A DNA stretch of 56,903 nt from a virus, in IMG/VR virus record IMGVR_UViG_3300022540_000584, positions 1 to 56,903 of that record, one strand, 5' to 3'. The notes under the pieces were generated by a model that ran no database searches, was not told the DNA's origin, and saw only the letters and a list, made by a program, of their open reading frames with translations. Within the stretch, counting starts at the first letter, position 1; each line of letters opens with the position of its first letter. Positions 40,925 through 48,493 of this stretch are shown here, in pieces. The position numbers were made by a program, and so were the translations under genes.

Positions 40925-41035
40925 TTATTCGGTCAGCATCCTAAACAGCATCCAGAGCCAGAACGCCAACTCCAGCGCCACCAGCACCCAGACGGCGACA
41001 AGTAGTATCTCTCTCAGGATGCGCAATGGCCTCAT
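40925..41035 (-). CDS. 36-aa single-helix membrane peptide
   Basis: It encodes MRPLRILREI and then LLVAVWVLVALELAFWLWML, a basic N-terminus followed by one long membrane helix. GAGAG precedes the ATG. It is one of several tiny membrane proteins in this segment. Confidence 0.55.
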   Translation of the reverse strand: MRPLRILREILLVAVWVLVALELAFWLWMLFRMLTE

Positions 41036-41064
41036 TTGTCAAATCTCTCTGCCGCCCGCTCTGC

Positions 41065-41265
41065 CTACCTGCGCCTGGGCATCAACGCCAGCGCCATCGC
41101 CAGCGGAGACCAAAGCGGCGACGTGATGAACAGCAGCCCGAGGCCCACCTCGAGCGCGCTGTATCCGTCGAGTTCTGCCGGCCTGTCGCCCGCCGCCGAG
41201 GATAGCACTATCAGCGTCACCAGAATTACTATAGCAATCATTGCGATCACTCGCTTAGTGTTCAT
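41065..41265 (-). CDS. Two-helix membrane protein, 66 aa
   Basis: GGAGAGGG precedes the chosen ATG. Helix one is VIAMIAIVILVTLIVLSSAA, helix two ALEVGLGLLFITSPLWSPLA, with a short acidic loop. The form resembles holins or small inner-membrane modulators of the host; the early-gene location argues against lysis. Confidence 0.6.
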   Translation of the reverse strand: MNTKRVIAMIAIVILVTLIVLSSAAGDRPAELDGYSALEVGLGLLFITSPLWSPLAMALALMPRRR

Positions 41266-41279
41266 GGTTCCCTCTCCTT

Positions 41280-41313
41280 GCCGCCCGCCACCGGTGCGCT
41301 GGAGACGGGCGGC
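41280..41313 (-). promoter_or_regulatory. GC-rich hairpin just before a ribosome site
   Basis: GCCGCCCG pairs with CGGGCGGC (8 bp, 18-nt loop), and AAGGAGAG follows directly. It fills the gap between two small genes. Similar GC-rich hairpins occupy many gaps of this arm. Confidence 0.55.
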
Positions 41314-41318
41314 GGTTA

Positions 41319-41492
41319 CTATGTCTGCTCGTATTTCACTCCAATACAATGAATGTATAGCGGAATAATGCCGAAAAGGAACCATCCGCGCCATTGCGCA
41401 ACTGTGTATTTCAGCATTGGGAATGGCATATGTTCATGTTTCTTTGGTTGTCTTCGCTTCCTTCTGGTTGTCCAGTATCTATGGATGATCAT
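41319..41492 (-). CDS. Basic small protein with hydrophobic C-terminus, 57 aa
   Basis: The ATG overlaps the preceding stop (ATGA). A basic start (MIIHRYWTTRRKRRQPKKHE) is followed by one hydrophobic stretch (GWFLFGIIPLYIHCIGV). It is probably membrane-associated. The function is unknown. Confidence 0.5.
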   Translation of the reverse strand: MIIHRYWTTRRKRRQPKKHEHMPFPMLKYTVAQWRGWFLFGIIPLYIHCIGVKYEQT

Positions 41493-41638
41493 TTTGCCTC
41501 CTCTTGCTCCTCGTCTCTCACCCGCTCAGCCTCGGCCGCCAGCCGCTCGGCATGCTTTTGCTCTCCGGCGCGCATCGCGTCCACGAGTTTCTGCCATATC
41601 CTTTGTTCCCTGGCAATTCGTTTCTCCTCTTCGCTCAT
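41489..41638 (-). CDS. Charged coiled-coil protein, 49 aa
   Basis: It is coupled to the upstream stop (TAATG). The sequence SEEEKRIAREQRIWQKLVDA and RLAAEAERVRDEEQEEAK is one charged helix. The function is unknown. Confidence 0.5.
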   Translation of the reverse strand: MSEEEKRIAREQRIWQKLVDAMRAGEQKHAERLAAEAERVRDEEQEEAK

Positions 41639-42120
41639 TACGCTTGCTCCTTATCTAGTTGCGGCTCCAGCAGTTCCCAGATCCCGCTCCGCGCCAGGTA
41701 GAAGCGCATCCGCCTCAGCGCCTTAACCTCGACCTGATGCGCCCGCTGTCGGTTGACGCCGAAGACGGTGCCGGTTTCCCGCAATGTATAGCGTGGCCCG
41801 TTTAGCCCGAATCGGCGCGTGATGACTTGTGCACCGCGCTCGTCCAGCGCGGCGACCGCTTCCACCAACAGCACTTTGACCTCAGTAGTGAGCACTAAGC
41901 GCTCACTACCGAACAAGCCGCGCAGCAGGGACGTCCACGCCTCTGTCTGCCAGTTCGGTAGCGCCGGTGGCCGGTAGGGTTCCTGCCCCCCAATTGCGCG
42001 GTGCAATAGCAGGCGCGCCGCCTCTGAGCGGTTGAGGCCATACTCGGCGGCCCAGGCATTTAGCGCCTCCAGCAGTTTGGTGGGCAGGCAGAAGTTCAGG
42101 CGGTCATCCATCGTCATCAT
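41638..42120 (-). CDS. Transcription regulator: RHH domain fused to sigma-70 region 4
   Basis: GAGAGGAG precedes the chosen ATG. Residues about 4-45 fit a ribbon-helix-helix domain (RLNFCLPTKLLEALNAWAAE, LNRSEAARLLLHRAI). Residues about 95-150 fit sigma-70 region 4 (AVAALDERGAQVITRRFGLN, YTLRETGTVFGVNRQRAHQV, EVKALRRMR). This would let it bind an operator and contact -35 DNA or the polymerase flap, so it may switch phage transcription. Confidence 0.7.
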   Translation of the reverse strand: MMTMDDRLNFCLPTKLLEALNAWAAEYGLNRSEAARLLLHRAIGGQEPYRPPALPNWQTEAWTSLLRGLFGSERLVLTTEVKVLLVEAVAALDERGAQVITRRFGLNGPRYTLRETGTVFGVNRQRAHQVEVKALRRMRFYLARSGIWELLEPQLDKEQA

Positions 42121-42239
42121 TCGCGCTCCTCTCTGTCTAGCGCTGCGACGACACATATTCCCCAGGCAATGCCCGTCAGACAGGCGAAGATGAAGACGAT
42201 GACGAGGCCGGGGCAGCATAGTTGCTTAAGTTCCCGCAT
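42117..42239 (-). CDS. 40-aa membrane peptide
   Basis: It encodes MRELKQLCCPG and then LVIVFIFACLTGIAWGICVV, one membrane helix with a charged end (LDREERE). Both ends overlap neighbouring genes, which supports translation. Confidence 0.5.
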   Translation of the reverse strand: MRELKQLCCPGLVIVFIFACLTGIAWGICVVAALDREERE

Positions 42240-42534
42240 TGCCCGTCTTCTCTTCGTGGATTTGGCTTGGTTCTGGATAATCTATGACACCACGCCCTGG
42301 ACTTTCCCAAGTGGCGGCGTAGGCGATGGCTTGATTATACATTCTTACCCGTTCATCATAGCGGATCGTCATGTCATGAAGCTCTCGTTGCAGCCGCTCA
42401 ACCTTCGCCACCAGCGCATCGACAATCTCAGTCGGCATAGTCTGCGACGAAAGCCAACTGCTTGCGGCCTGCCGTTTGACCTGCTCCAGAACTAGGCTAT
42501 TCAGTTTTCGCTTGAAATGAACTAGAGTGCTCAT
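42226..42534 (-). CDS. Unknown helical protein, 102 aa
   Basis: The start is coupled to the upstream stop (ATGA) after GAGGGGG. It is helical (FKRKLNSLVLEQVKRQAASS, ALVAKVERLQRELHDMTIRY) with an acidic end. The function is unknown. Confidence 0.6.
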   Translation of the reverse strand: MSTLVHFKRKLNSLVLEQVKRQAASSWLSSQTMPTEIVDALVAKVERLQRELHDMTIRYDERVRMYNQAIAYAATWESPGRGVIDYPEPSQIHEEKTGNAGT

Positions 42535-42872
42535 TCTGCATCCCCCTCTGGCTCCAGTTCTGCCAGGCGCTTATTGATTTCAATGATAGCATCCGCAGCA
42601 GTGCACCAGCACTGCTTACTAGGATTGTGTTCCCACCATATTTTCCTTAATGTTACTATTGCAATCCCCAGGCACTCATCCCTGACGCGGTTCTCGTGTA
42701 GTGCCCGCGTTAGCATCCGCCGTGAGGCTGCTTCGAGGCGCTCCAGATGGGCAGTCGCTGCCTCCAGTTCCTCAATGCGCTGTGCAGCATAGGCCATCAA
42801 TGGGTTACCGGTGTCCCAGCGCAAGAGTTCGGTGATCTTCGCGTTCATTTCAGGATATGTCTTTATTGTCAT
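42531..42872 (-). CDS. Unknown helical protein, 113 aa
   Basis: It is mostly helix and coiled coil (LLRWDTGNPLMAYAAQRIEE, AHLERLEAASRRMLTRALHE), with a Trp/Cys-rich segment (KIWWEHNPSKQCWCTAADAI). The start overlaps the preceding stop. The function is unknown. Confidence 0.6.
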   Translation of the reverse strand: MTIKTYPEMNAKITELLRWDTGNPLMAYAAQRIEELEAATAHLERLEAASRRMLTRALHENRVRDECLGIAIVTLRKIWWEHNPSKQCWCTAADAIIEINKRLAELEPEGDAE

Positions 42873-43060
42873 TCCGTGTCCTTTCGTCTCTCTCGTGCCA
42901 GCACTATGCTTTTCAAGCCAATCTCAAATAACCCGGTATGCTCACGGTATGTTGTTTTGTATCCCAGTTGTTCGGCTTGCTCAGCACTACCCGGCATAAC
43001 CAATGCCGTCGGCGGCGGCCCAGCGCAACAACCCGCCGTCTCAACGCCTTGTGAGTTCAA
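42869..43060 (-). CDS. Unknown 63-aa protein, TTG start
   Basis: The frame opens at TTG right after the XRE gene's stop; the first ATG lies 21 codons later (MPGSAEQAEQLGYKTTYREH). CCAGPPPTALV precedes it. The start is unsure because no good ribosome site is present. The function is unknown. Confidence 0.4.
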   Translation of the reverse strand: MNSQGVETAGCCAGPPPTALVMPGSAEQAEQLGYKTTYREHTGLFEIGLKSIVLARERRKDTE

Positions 43061-43324
43061 TCATACAATCTCTGGGGCAATTGCAGCATCTATCATCACG
43101 TGGCGGACAAGCGTCACGCGAATCTGCCCGTGTGGCCCGTCGCAGAGATTGAGAATGCGTTGAGCCACGGCAAACGATAAGTTGCTCGATTTGCCACGCT
43201 CAATCTGTGATATGTAGTTGCGCGATAGTTGCAGATGCTCAGCGATTTGCTGCTGGCTCAGATTATGCTGTTTGCGGTAGGAACATAGCAATAGGCCGAA
43301 GTCAGGATAGGTTATGTTACTCAT
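43061..43324 (-). CDS. XRE (Cro/CI-like) helix-turn-helix regulator, 87 aa
   Basis: LLLCSYRKQHNLSQQQIAEH, then LQLSRNYISQIERGKSSNLS is a textbook XRE HTH. It is a single domain without a CI-type cleavage domain, so Cro-like. It could bind the palindromic operator at the divergent promoters, but nothing in the sequence links them. Confidence 0.8.
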   Translation of the reverse strand: MSNITYPDFGLLLCSYRKQHNLSQQQIAEHLQLSRNYISQIERGKSSNLSFAVAQRILNLCDGPHGQIRVTLVRHVMIDAAIAPEIV

Positions 43325-43478
43325 CTTTTTGCCTCACCCGCGCCAACACCCCGCCGCCAGTTCTCAGTATCTCAACATGCTCCTCTGGCACATCCAGTTT
43401 CACGGCGGCCAGTTTGCGTGCCTCCTCGTCAGTTGTCGACGGCCAGAAGCAGGACCACCAGCCATGAGGTCTCTTCAT
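43317..43478 (-). CDS. Unknown 53-aa protein
   Basis: The ATG overlaps the preceding stop (ATGA). It has a Trp-rich start (MKRPHGWWSCFWPST), then DEEARKLAAVKLDVPEEHVE. It overlaps the XRE gene by 8 nt. The function is unknown. Confidence 0.5.
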   Translation of the reverse strand: MKRPHGWWSCFWPSTTDEEARKLAAVKLDVPEEHVEILRTGGGVLARVRQKDE

Positions 43479-43687
43479 TTTATCACTCCAATTGAGACAG
43501 CATTAGATGCATGCGGTGTAATTTTGAGCTTGCTCATAAAGCTGCTTATATACAATTCACTGTTTTCAATCCTGACAGTGACGCTATGCTTGTCATCCAG
43601 CATAAATTCAATACTGAGAAACAGAGTAGTGTCCAGTTGCTCACGGATAAGTTCATTATCTTGTAATCTGATTATGTTAACCTTCAT
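43475..43687 (-). CDS. Unknown beta-rich protein, 70 aa
   Basis: GGAGG precedes the chosen ATG (MKVNIIRLQDNELIREQLDT). It continues FLSIEFMLDDKHSVTVRIEN. The function is unknown. Confidence 0.55.
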   Translation of the reverse strand: MKVNIIRLQDNELIREQLDTTLFLSIEFMLDDKHSVTVRIENSELYISSFMSKLKITPHASNAVSIGVIK

Positions 43688-44045
43688 CGCTTGCCTCCAG
43701 CGCCAGCGCCTCCCTGATGCGCTTGGCCTGCTCGCGGGCATCGTCGATCATTCTGAGCATTGGCCCGCGCAGAAGCACCGGCACTTGTACATCTGTACTT
43801 TTGGCGAGAGCGATTAATCCGTCTAGTAGTGACGCCAGTTCCGGTGTCATCAGTTCTGCCAGCCTCGCATTGCGGATATACCGATCGCGAATCTGCTTGG
43901 TAGATTCCTTTGAACGCCATAGTCCCTGGTTGGTGAACGCCCCATCCCAATCGTCAGGCACTTGGGCGTATAACATCTCGTCAAACAAATTTTCACTGCT
44001 TAATGCCATGAGGCGATCTCTGTATTCCTGTTGCCACTTAAGCAT
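43677..44045 (-). CDS. Unknown protein with shared C-terminal module, 122 aa
   Basis: The C-terminal part (IRNARLAELMTPELASLLDG, then AREQAKRIREALAL) matches the ends of the next two upstream genes (RNARLAALVDEETAALL and LAQLVTPRLGELLERLA). The N-terminus is a separate helical region. It probably arose by gene duplication. The function is unknown. Confidence 0.6.
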   Translation of the reverse strand: MLKWQQEYRDRLMALSSENLFDEMLYAQVPDDWDGAFTNQGLWRSKESTKQIRDRYIRNARLAELMTPELASLLDGLIALAKSTDVQVPVLLRGPMLRMIDDAREQAKRIREALALEASDEG

Positions 44046-44418
44046 TTAATGCTTCCTTAATCTTCGTAACCAATTCGCGGGCACTCTTACGATCCTTGGC
44101 GCCTTGTCGCACGTCAGGAGCGACGCCGTACTCACTCGGAAAGGTACTGTTAGCTAGTCGTCTCAGCAGCGCCGCCGTCTCCTCGTCCACCAGCGCGGCC
44201 AGCCTTGCATTGCGGGCGATGCGGGCGTACTTGGCGTCCTCCCTGTCCATCTTGGCTTGCCAGGCCGTTCGGCGCTTTTCAGCCTCGGCCCTCACGCGCC
44301 GAGGATCGTGTTGCCAGCAGTACCATTGGTCGTCATGCTGTACTGTGGCATTGCGAAAACAGCGATGCCAACCCGTAACATCGTATGCTTCTTCTGAGCA
44401 TTCATGTTTGGCTGTCAT
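44038..44418 (-). CDS. Zinc-knuckle protein with the shared C-terminal module, 126 aa
   Basis: The N-terminal metal-binding pattern is HECSEEAYDVTGWHRCFRNA with WYCWQHDP, a form common in phage proteins. A helical linker precedes the shared C-terminal module ending SARELVTKIKEALNA. The function is unknown. Confidence 0.6.
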   Translation of the reverse strand: MTAKHECSEEAYDVTGWHRCFRNATVQHDDQWYCWQHDPRRVRAEAEKRRTAWQAKMDREDAKYARIARNARLAALVDEETAALLRRLANSTFPSEYGVAPDVRQGAKDRKSARELVTKIKEALNA

Positions 44419-45304
44419 CTAGTGCCTCCCTGATCTTGGCGGCATATTCGCGGCCATGCTCAGCTGCTACGGGATACCCTCCTGTTTCGGTGCACCAAGC
44501 CAGTCTCTCTAATAGTTCGCCCAGTCTTGGCGTCACCAGTTGCGCCAGCGCCTCGGCGCCTAGCAGCTTTGACGTGATGTCCTCCCAATCGCTTCGCCGC
44601 TTATCACATTCCTGTTCTAGTAGCTCGGCGCGTTTATTCATGCGGCCAAGCTCATTCCGCGACCACTCATTGAGTTCAACCATGTACCTGAGATTATTCT
44701 CCGCTTCCTGTCGCAACTGGCGCTCGGCCTGTAGCGCTTGCACCATCTCCTTTCCCGTGATTTCCACCACTACTGGCTCTTCCAGTTCTGCTTCTAGCGA
44801 GAGGCACTTTTTAAACCAATAACTGCGCCCATTCATTGCTTCTTCTAGCCGCTCTCGCAAGTCTTTTAGCGCAGCCTCGGCGGCGTCCAGGGTTGCCAGG
44901 TGTTCCTTGGAGTTCAATAATTCCGCTGTGGCGCTTTCCCAGTCCTTGCGCCATTTATCGCGTTCGGCCTCGGCGTCCTGCGCCTCCTTGTACCAGAACT
45001 CACGGTTGTCTGTCACCGCTTTCAGTTGCCGCCCATACTCTCGATTTGCACCTCGTAGGTGCTCCAATTCGGTGCGGATCCGTGTTAATGTCTCTGCCAA
45101 TCTATCATTAGTCTCTCTCAGTATTTCAGTGCTGTATTCATTATTCTCGTGAATCTGCACCAGTTGTTGCCGCAATTCCTTTGTCTCCGTTTGTGCCGAT
45201 ACTCGTGCCTCAACCTCGCGATCAAATGCTGCTTTCAAGACTTGGAGTGAAACAGTCCTTTGCTCTAATTCCTCTTGTGTCTGCGCTAGTTCAATTTTGC
45301 TCAT
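44402..45304 (-). CDS. Long coiled-coil protein with the shared C-terminal module, 300 aa
   Basis: Residues 5-240 are almost uninterrupted coiled coil (QTQEELEQRTVSLQVLKAAF, ETLTRIRTELEHLRGANREY). The end (ALAQLVTPRLGELLERLAWC, REYAAKIREALDDSQT) is the module also found in the two downstream proteins. A GGAAAGGAG site precedes it, after a long hairpin. Confidence 0.65.
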   Translation of the reverse strand: MSKIELAQTQEELEQRTVSLQVLKAAFDREVEARVSAQTETKELRQQLVQIHENNEYSTEILRETNDRLAETLTRIRTELEHLRGANREYGRQLKAVTDNREFWYKEAQDAEAERDKWRKDWESATAELLNSKEHLATLDAAEAALKDLRERLEEAMNGRSYWFKKCLSLEAELEEPVVVEITGKEMVQALQAERQLRQEAENNLRYMVELNEWSRNELGRMNKRAELLEQECDKRRSDWEDITSKLLGAEALAQLVTPRLGELLERLAWCTETGGYPVAAEHGREYAAKIREALDDSQT

Positions 45305-45326
45305 ATCTCTCCTTTCCTTTGTGCGC

Positions 45327-45359
45327 CGGGACGGGACTTAGGCTAGCGATCCCGTCCCG
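45327..45359 (-). promoter_or_regulatory. Perfect 10-bp hairpin in the coiled-coil gene leader
   Basis: CGGGACGGGA pairs with TCCCGTCCCG around a 13-nt loop, a few bases before the ribosome site. The 149-nt gap also holds GGCCCGGGCC and CGGCT-TGGT-AGCCG. No poly-U follows, so it is not a standard terminator. Confidence 0.6.
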
Positions 45360-45453
45360 CCCCGGCTACCAAGCCGCTTGTGTCCAAACCTCGGCGGCCC
45401 GGGCCAGGATACCCATATTTTAGGCTGCCTTAAAAGACGCAAGTGAATGGTTC

Positions 45454-45891
45454 CTACAGAAAGTCCAGGCTGTGAATTCCCAAGCCGGACACTCCTTTGC
45501 CCAGTACGAAGACCATTGAAAAAGCATATCCTGTTTCGATGAATTTGCTTGATGTCTTCTCCGAGAAGCCTCGTTTTATGAGCCAGGCATACATTTCATC
45601 CAGTGACATGAATATCGGGGAGACCGGTGTACCCTCTGTCACGTTCTCATATATCTGATAGCAGGAAGGCTCCCTTGACCATTCTGGCCGGTAGCCCCCG
45701 GGATTAGGCCGTGCGCCAACCCACTCCTCGAATGAAAAGCCACCTCGCGGTTGTACCTGCCATGCAACAAGTTCCTTATACCAATCCCATATTGCATCGG
45801 CAAAGGTTTGATCAAATAGTGGTACATAGTTGCTCCTGATATCCTTCGGGTGTTCCCAGCTGGAAGGCACTCGTCTAATTTCGCGTCCCAT
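45454..45891 (-). CDS. Conserved early phage protein, 145 aa
   Basis: AAAAGGAG precedes the ATG. WYKELVAWQVQPRGGFSFEE and YIFMSLDEMYAWL-like content (SPIFMSLDEMYAWLIKRGFS) mark a globular alpha/beta protein. No enzymatic motif was recognised. It starts the transcription segment before the coiled-coil gene. Confidence 0.6.
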   Translation of the reverse strand: MGREIRRVPSSWEHPKDIRSNYVPLFDQTFADAIWDWYKELVAWQVQPRGGFSFEEWVGARPNPGGYRPEWSREPSCYQIYENVTEGTPVSPIFMSLDEMYAWLIKRGFSEKTSSKFIETGYAFSMVFVLGKGVSGLGIHSLDFL

Positions 45892-45917
45892 TTTGTTCTC
45901 CTTTTTTGATCATGCTA

Positions 45918-46457
45918 CTATTCCCGCAACACCTCGCGCACCGTCACTCGCGCCCGCTCCGGCGAGATGCCGGAGAGCGGCATGCCGGTGACGGCGAGGG
46001 TTCCTGTCGGCACGTCCCACGTCGTCACCGGGACGTCAGCCTCGAATCTGATGTCAGAGTAATGGCGGCCCTTTGCCAGCCCGGCCACGTCCTTCACTTG
46101 CCGGGGAGACCATTCCCACTCCAGCGCCTGTTCCAGCCAGTCCAGCGCCTCCGCCGCATCGACAGTCCCGTCTTCGTTTCTGGCTATGTCCAGCACGGCA
46201 TTGTAGAGCGGCAGCGGCACGTCTGGCGTGATGTCGTCATGCGGGAATGTGTCCCACACCTGCGCCAGTCGCTTGACGGTCTGCGCGGAGACGGCCCACA
46301 GGTGCGCCAGCCAGCGTTTTGTTTCAGGCCCGGCGTTCACCGCCACCCAGGCGATCTCGGCGCGGCGGCGGAAAAGCTCTGTCTCGTCCTCTTTGGCGAG
46401 GAGCGCCTGAGCCTCAAATTCGCTTGCTTCCATCATTGCTCTTTGGTAGATATTCAT
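45918..46457 (-). CDS. Unknown 179-aa protein
   Basis: The helical first half (ASEFEAQALLAKEDETELFR, RWLAHLWAVSAQTVKRLAQV) could hold an HTH-like SAQTVKRLA element. Downstream ATGs (MMEAS) seven or eight codons later are alternative starts, because the annotated start overlaps the previous gene by 44 nt. The function is unknown. Confidence 0.6.
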   Translation of the reverse strand: MNIYQRAMMEASEFEAQALLAKEDETELFRRRAEIAWVAVNAGPETKRWLAHLWAVSAQTVKRLAQVWDTFPHDDITPDVPLPLYNAVLDIARNEDGTVDAAEALDWLEQALEWEWSPRQVKDVAGLAKGRHYSDIRFEADVPVTTWDVPTGTLAVTGMPLSGISPERARVTVREVLRE

Positions 46458-46875
46458 TCAGGTCGCGGGCGATGGTTATGCGAGGTTCCTGCCAGATGGT
46501 CACGAAGTCCGGTTCGAGAACTTTTGCTGCCTTCTCGAAAGCGCGCTTATCCAGTTTTACCGCCCTCGGTACATATACGCGGGCATAATCCAATGCATCA
46601 CCGTCATCGTAGTCCAGCGCCGTGTACATCTTGACCTTGACGGCGGGGTGAGGCGTTTTGTCACCTGTCTCTGTGAAGACCTTCATGGCTTCTTGGCGTA
46701 CTGCAACTTCTGCATCGGTTTGTCTACTCTTTGCCCGGTTGAGGCTTTCGCGCCTGTCTCCTACTTGTTGCCATAGCGGTGAGGCATGCAGTTTTGCCTC
46801 CGCCTCTACAAGTAGCGCCTTCCGCTCTGCTACAACGCTGCGGCGGTATGCCAGGCGTGCGACTTCGTCTTTCAT
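46414..46875 (-). CDS. Conserved early phage protein, 153 aa
   Basis: The N-terminal coiled coil (RKALLVEAEAKLHASPLWQQ) is followed by a compact domain (HPAVKVKMYTALDYDDGDAL, AFEKAAKVLEPDFVTIWQEP). The combination recurs in environmental phage genomes without known function. The coiled-coil plan is reminiscent of Gam-like DNA-end proteins, but identity is not shown. Confidence 0.6.
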   Translation of the reverse strand: MKDEVARLAYRRSVVAERKALLVEAEAKLHASPLWQQVGDRRESLNRAKSRQTDAEVAVRQEAMKVFTETGDKTPHPAVKVKMYTALDYDDGDALDYARVYVPRAVKLDKRAFEKAAKVLEPDFVTIWQEPRITIARDLNEYLPKSNDGSKRI

Positions 46876-47072
46876 TCCTCGTCCTCCTCGTCTGGCTTGT
46901 CATAATTTGCCAGCGCTGCCAGTAGTATGCCGCCGAACAGCGGGCTAGGGTCAAGGTCCTCCAGCATCGAGCGCGGAACTTGTATCTTCATCTCCGCCTC
47001 GCCGCGCTGGCCTTGATACAGATACTCGCTATTGCCAACTTCTATCTTGAACGTTACGTACAGGTTTTCCAT
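46872..47072 (-). CDS. Small beta-rich protein, 66 aa
   Basis: ENLYVTFKIEVGNSEYLYQG, then an acidic end (DKPDEEDEE). AAAGGAGAG precedes it after a GC-rich hairpin. The function is unknown. Confidence 0.55.
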   Translation of the reverse strand: MENLYVTFKIEVGNSEYLYQGQRGEAEMKIQVPRSMLEDLDPSPLFGGILLAALANYDKPDEEDEE

Positions 47073-47123
47073 TGCTATTCTCTCCTTTCAGGCCGCCGCA
47101 GCGGGCCGGCCGCCCGGCTGCTG

Positions 47124-47996
47124 TTACCGCAATTCCACCAACGTGATGTCCTTGTACTTGCCATCTGGCTGCGACGGCGTCCAATGCACGTTAACAGCCA
47201 GCTTATACTCCTCGCCAACGGCATCGAAGTGTGCCGCTTCCCAGCCCGTCGCTGCCAATGTGGGCGCGATTGCTATCAACTTTTCACCGCCCAGTGACCA
47301 GGGGACTTCGCGGAATTTCCGGTTAGGCCGCCAGAACTCAACTACCGGCTTACCCTTCGGCGCGGTAATCTTGATGATCTCCGTCTGGATGACGCCGCCC
47401 GAGGCCTGCCCGCGCCCCGGCAGGCGGGCCTGCCCGTTTCCGGCGGGCGGCAATGCGGATGCTGCGGGATGAGAATGGCTGGCGGGTGGCGGTGGCGGTG
47501 CATGCTTGCCACTGTCCGGTGCAGGTGGCGGGGTGGGACGTCCATCAAATGGCTTGGGAGGCTTGGTGGCCGGTTGCTTATTCGGTGTATGCCTTTGCGC
47601 AGCCGCACCAAAGTTGAATATGTTTACCAGTGACATGGCTGCATCCATCAGTGCCAGTGCGGTTGCCACCAGGTCATCGGGCTTAGCCCCTTCCCGCGCG
47701 GTCAGGCCGATCCGCGTACCGCCGGGGGTATAGAGGTCGCAGAAGGCGATCACTCGCGCCTCTACATGCTCCGGTTTCTGCAAAGTCAACGCAGCGCGTG
47801 CGCGGCGGGGCACGATGCCAGCGGCGTAGTTCTGGAGCAGGGCCATGGCCGCCGCCTTGTCGCCGTCAAAGTCCCTGGTAGATTTGACGCCAAGTGCCTG
47901 GTGCACCTCATCCTCAGTCAGGCCCAGGTCGCCCTTGGCATAGGCCCAGAACTTCTTGCGGGTGGCATCATCCTCAATCCAGTGCTTCTTGCTCAT
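47124..47996 (-). CDS. Candidate ssDNA-binding / recombination protein, 290 aa
   Basis: Residues 1-60 are a helical domain (RKKFWAYAKGDLGLTEDEVH, STRDFDGDKAAAMALLQNYA). A Pro-rich linker (about 145-205) joins it to a C-terminal OB-like beta domain (IIKITAPKGKPVVEFWRPNR, GEEYKLAVNVHWTPS). This layout suits a phage ssDNA-binding or annealing accessory, but the family is uncertain. It has a strong promoter. Confidence 0.5.
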   Translation of the reverse strand: MSKKHWIEDDATRKKFWAYAKGDLGLTEDEVHQALGVKSTRDFDGDKAAAMALLQNYAAGIVPRRARAALTLQKPEHVEARVIAFCDLYTPGGTRIGLTAREGAKPDDLVATALALMDAAMSLVNIFNFGAAAQRHTPNKQPATKPPKPFDGRPTPPPAPDSGKHAPPPPPASHSHPAASALPPAGNGQARLPGRGQASGGVIQTEIIKITAPKGKPVVEFWRPNRKFREVPWSLGGEKLIAIAPTLAATGWEAAHFDAVGEEYKLAVNVHWTPSQPDGKYKDITLVELR

Positions 47997-48185
47997 TTCC
48001 TATCTCTCCTTTTTGTGATATTTGGCACAGCCGCCGGGAAGCCCGCCCTGCCGCCGTGCCTACTTGCTTACCTGATTCATTTGAGTTGTCATCTGTGACT
48101 GCATCCTCCTTTTGTCAATGCGTTTTTGCGTTTTGGACCAACACCTATCTTGACTTATTGTAACATAAAACTTACATCTTGTCAA
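47997..48185 (-). promoter_or_regulatory. Promoter, mini-ORF and hairpin leader of the ssDNA-binding candidate
   Basis: Leftward promoter TTGACA (48180-48185), 17 nt, TACAAT (48157-48162). The leader holds a 10- or 14-codon mini-ORF (MTTQMNQVSK, ending at 48060) after AGGAGG, then a GC-rich hairpin closing GGCAC/GTGCC (48024-48060), then AAAAAGGAGAG for the gene. A short leader peptide followed by a hairpin resembles translational attenuation; this is inference. Confidence 0.65.
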
Positions 48186-48211
48186 GTTTTAGTTTTGTCA
48201 GAACCAGGCGT

Positions 48212-48493
48212 TTAAACCAAGTTCTCTTCATCGCCCTCTCCTTTCACCGCCGCTATGGCGGCGATTGTGCGATCTCTTACGGCTTCCCATCTCGTTCGTG
48301 ATACACCGACGGCGCGGAGGGGTTGTAAGTAACACTCTGCTTGGTCGCGAATAGCCTCCAGCGCCTCCAGCATCTGCGGCGCGGCGGCGGCAAGTTGCGC
48401 CTGGCGCTCATCTTGGCAACTCATTAGATACCATCCCTCGTCATCATAGATATTATACATGCCATTTGGATGCAATTCAACTTTCCAGATCAT
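48212..48493 (-). CDS. Conserved early phage protein, 93 aa
   Basis: AAAGGAGAGG precedes the chosen ATG (MIWKVELHPNGMYNIYDDEG). A repeated phage motif, AQLAAAAPQMLEALEAIRDQ, follows. It is probably a small helical domain. The function is unknown. Confidence 0.65.
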   Translation of the reverse strand: MIWKVELHPNGMYNIYDDEGWYLMSCQDERQAQLAAAAPQMLEALEAIRDQAECYLQPLRAVGVSRTRWEAVRDRTIAAIAAVKGEGDEENLV

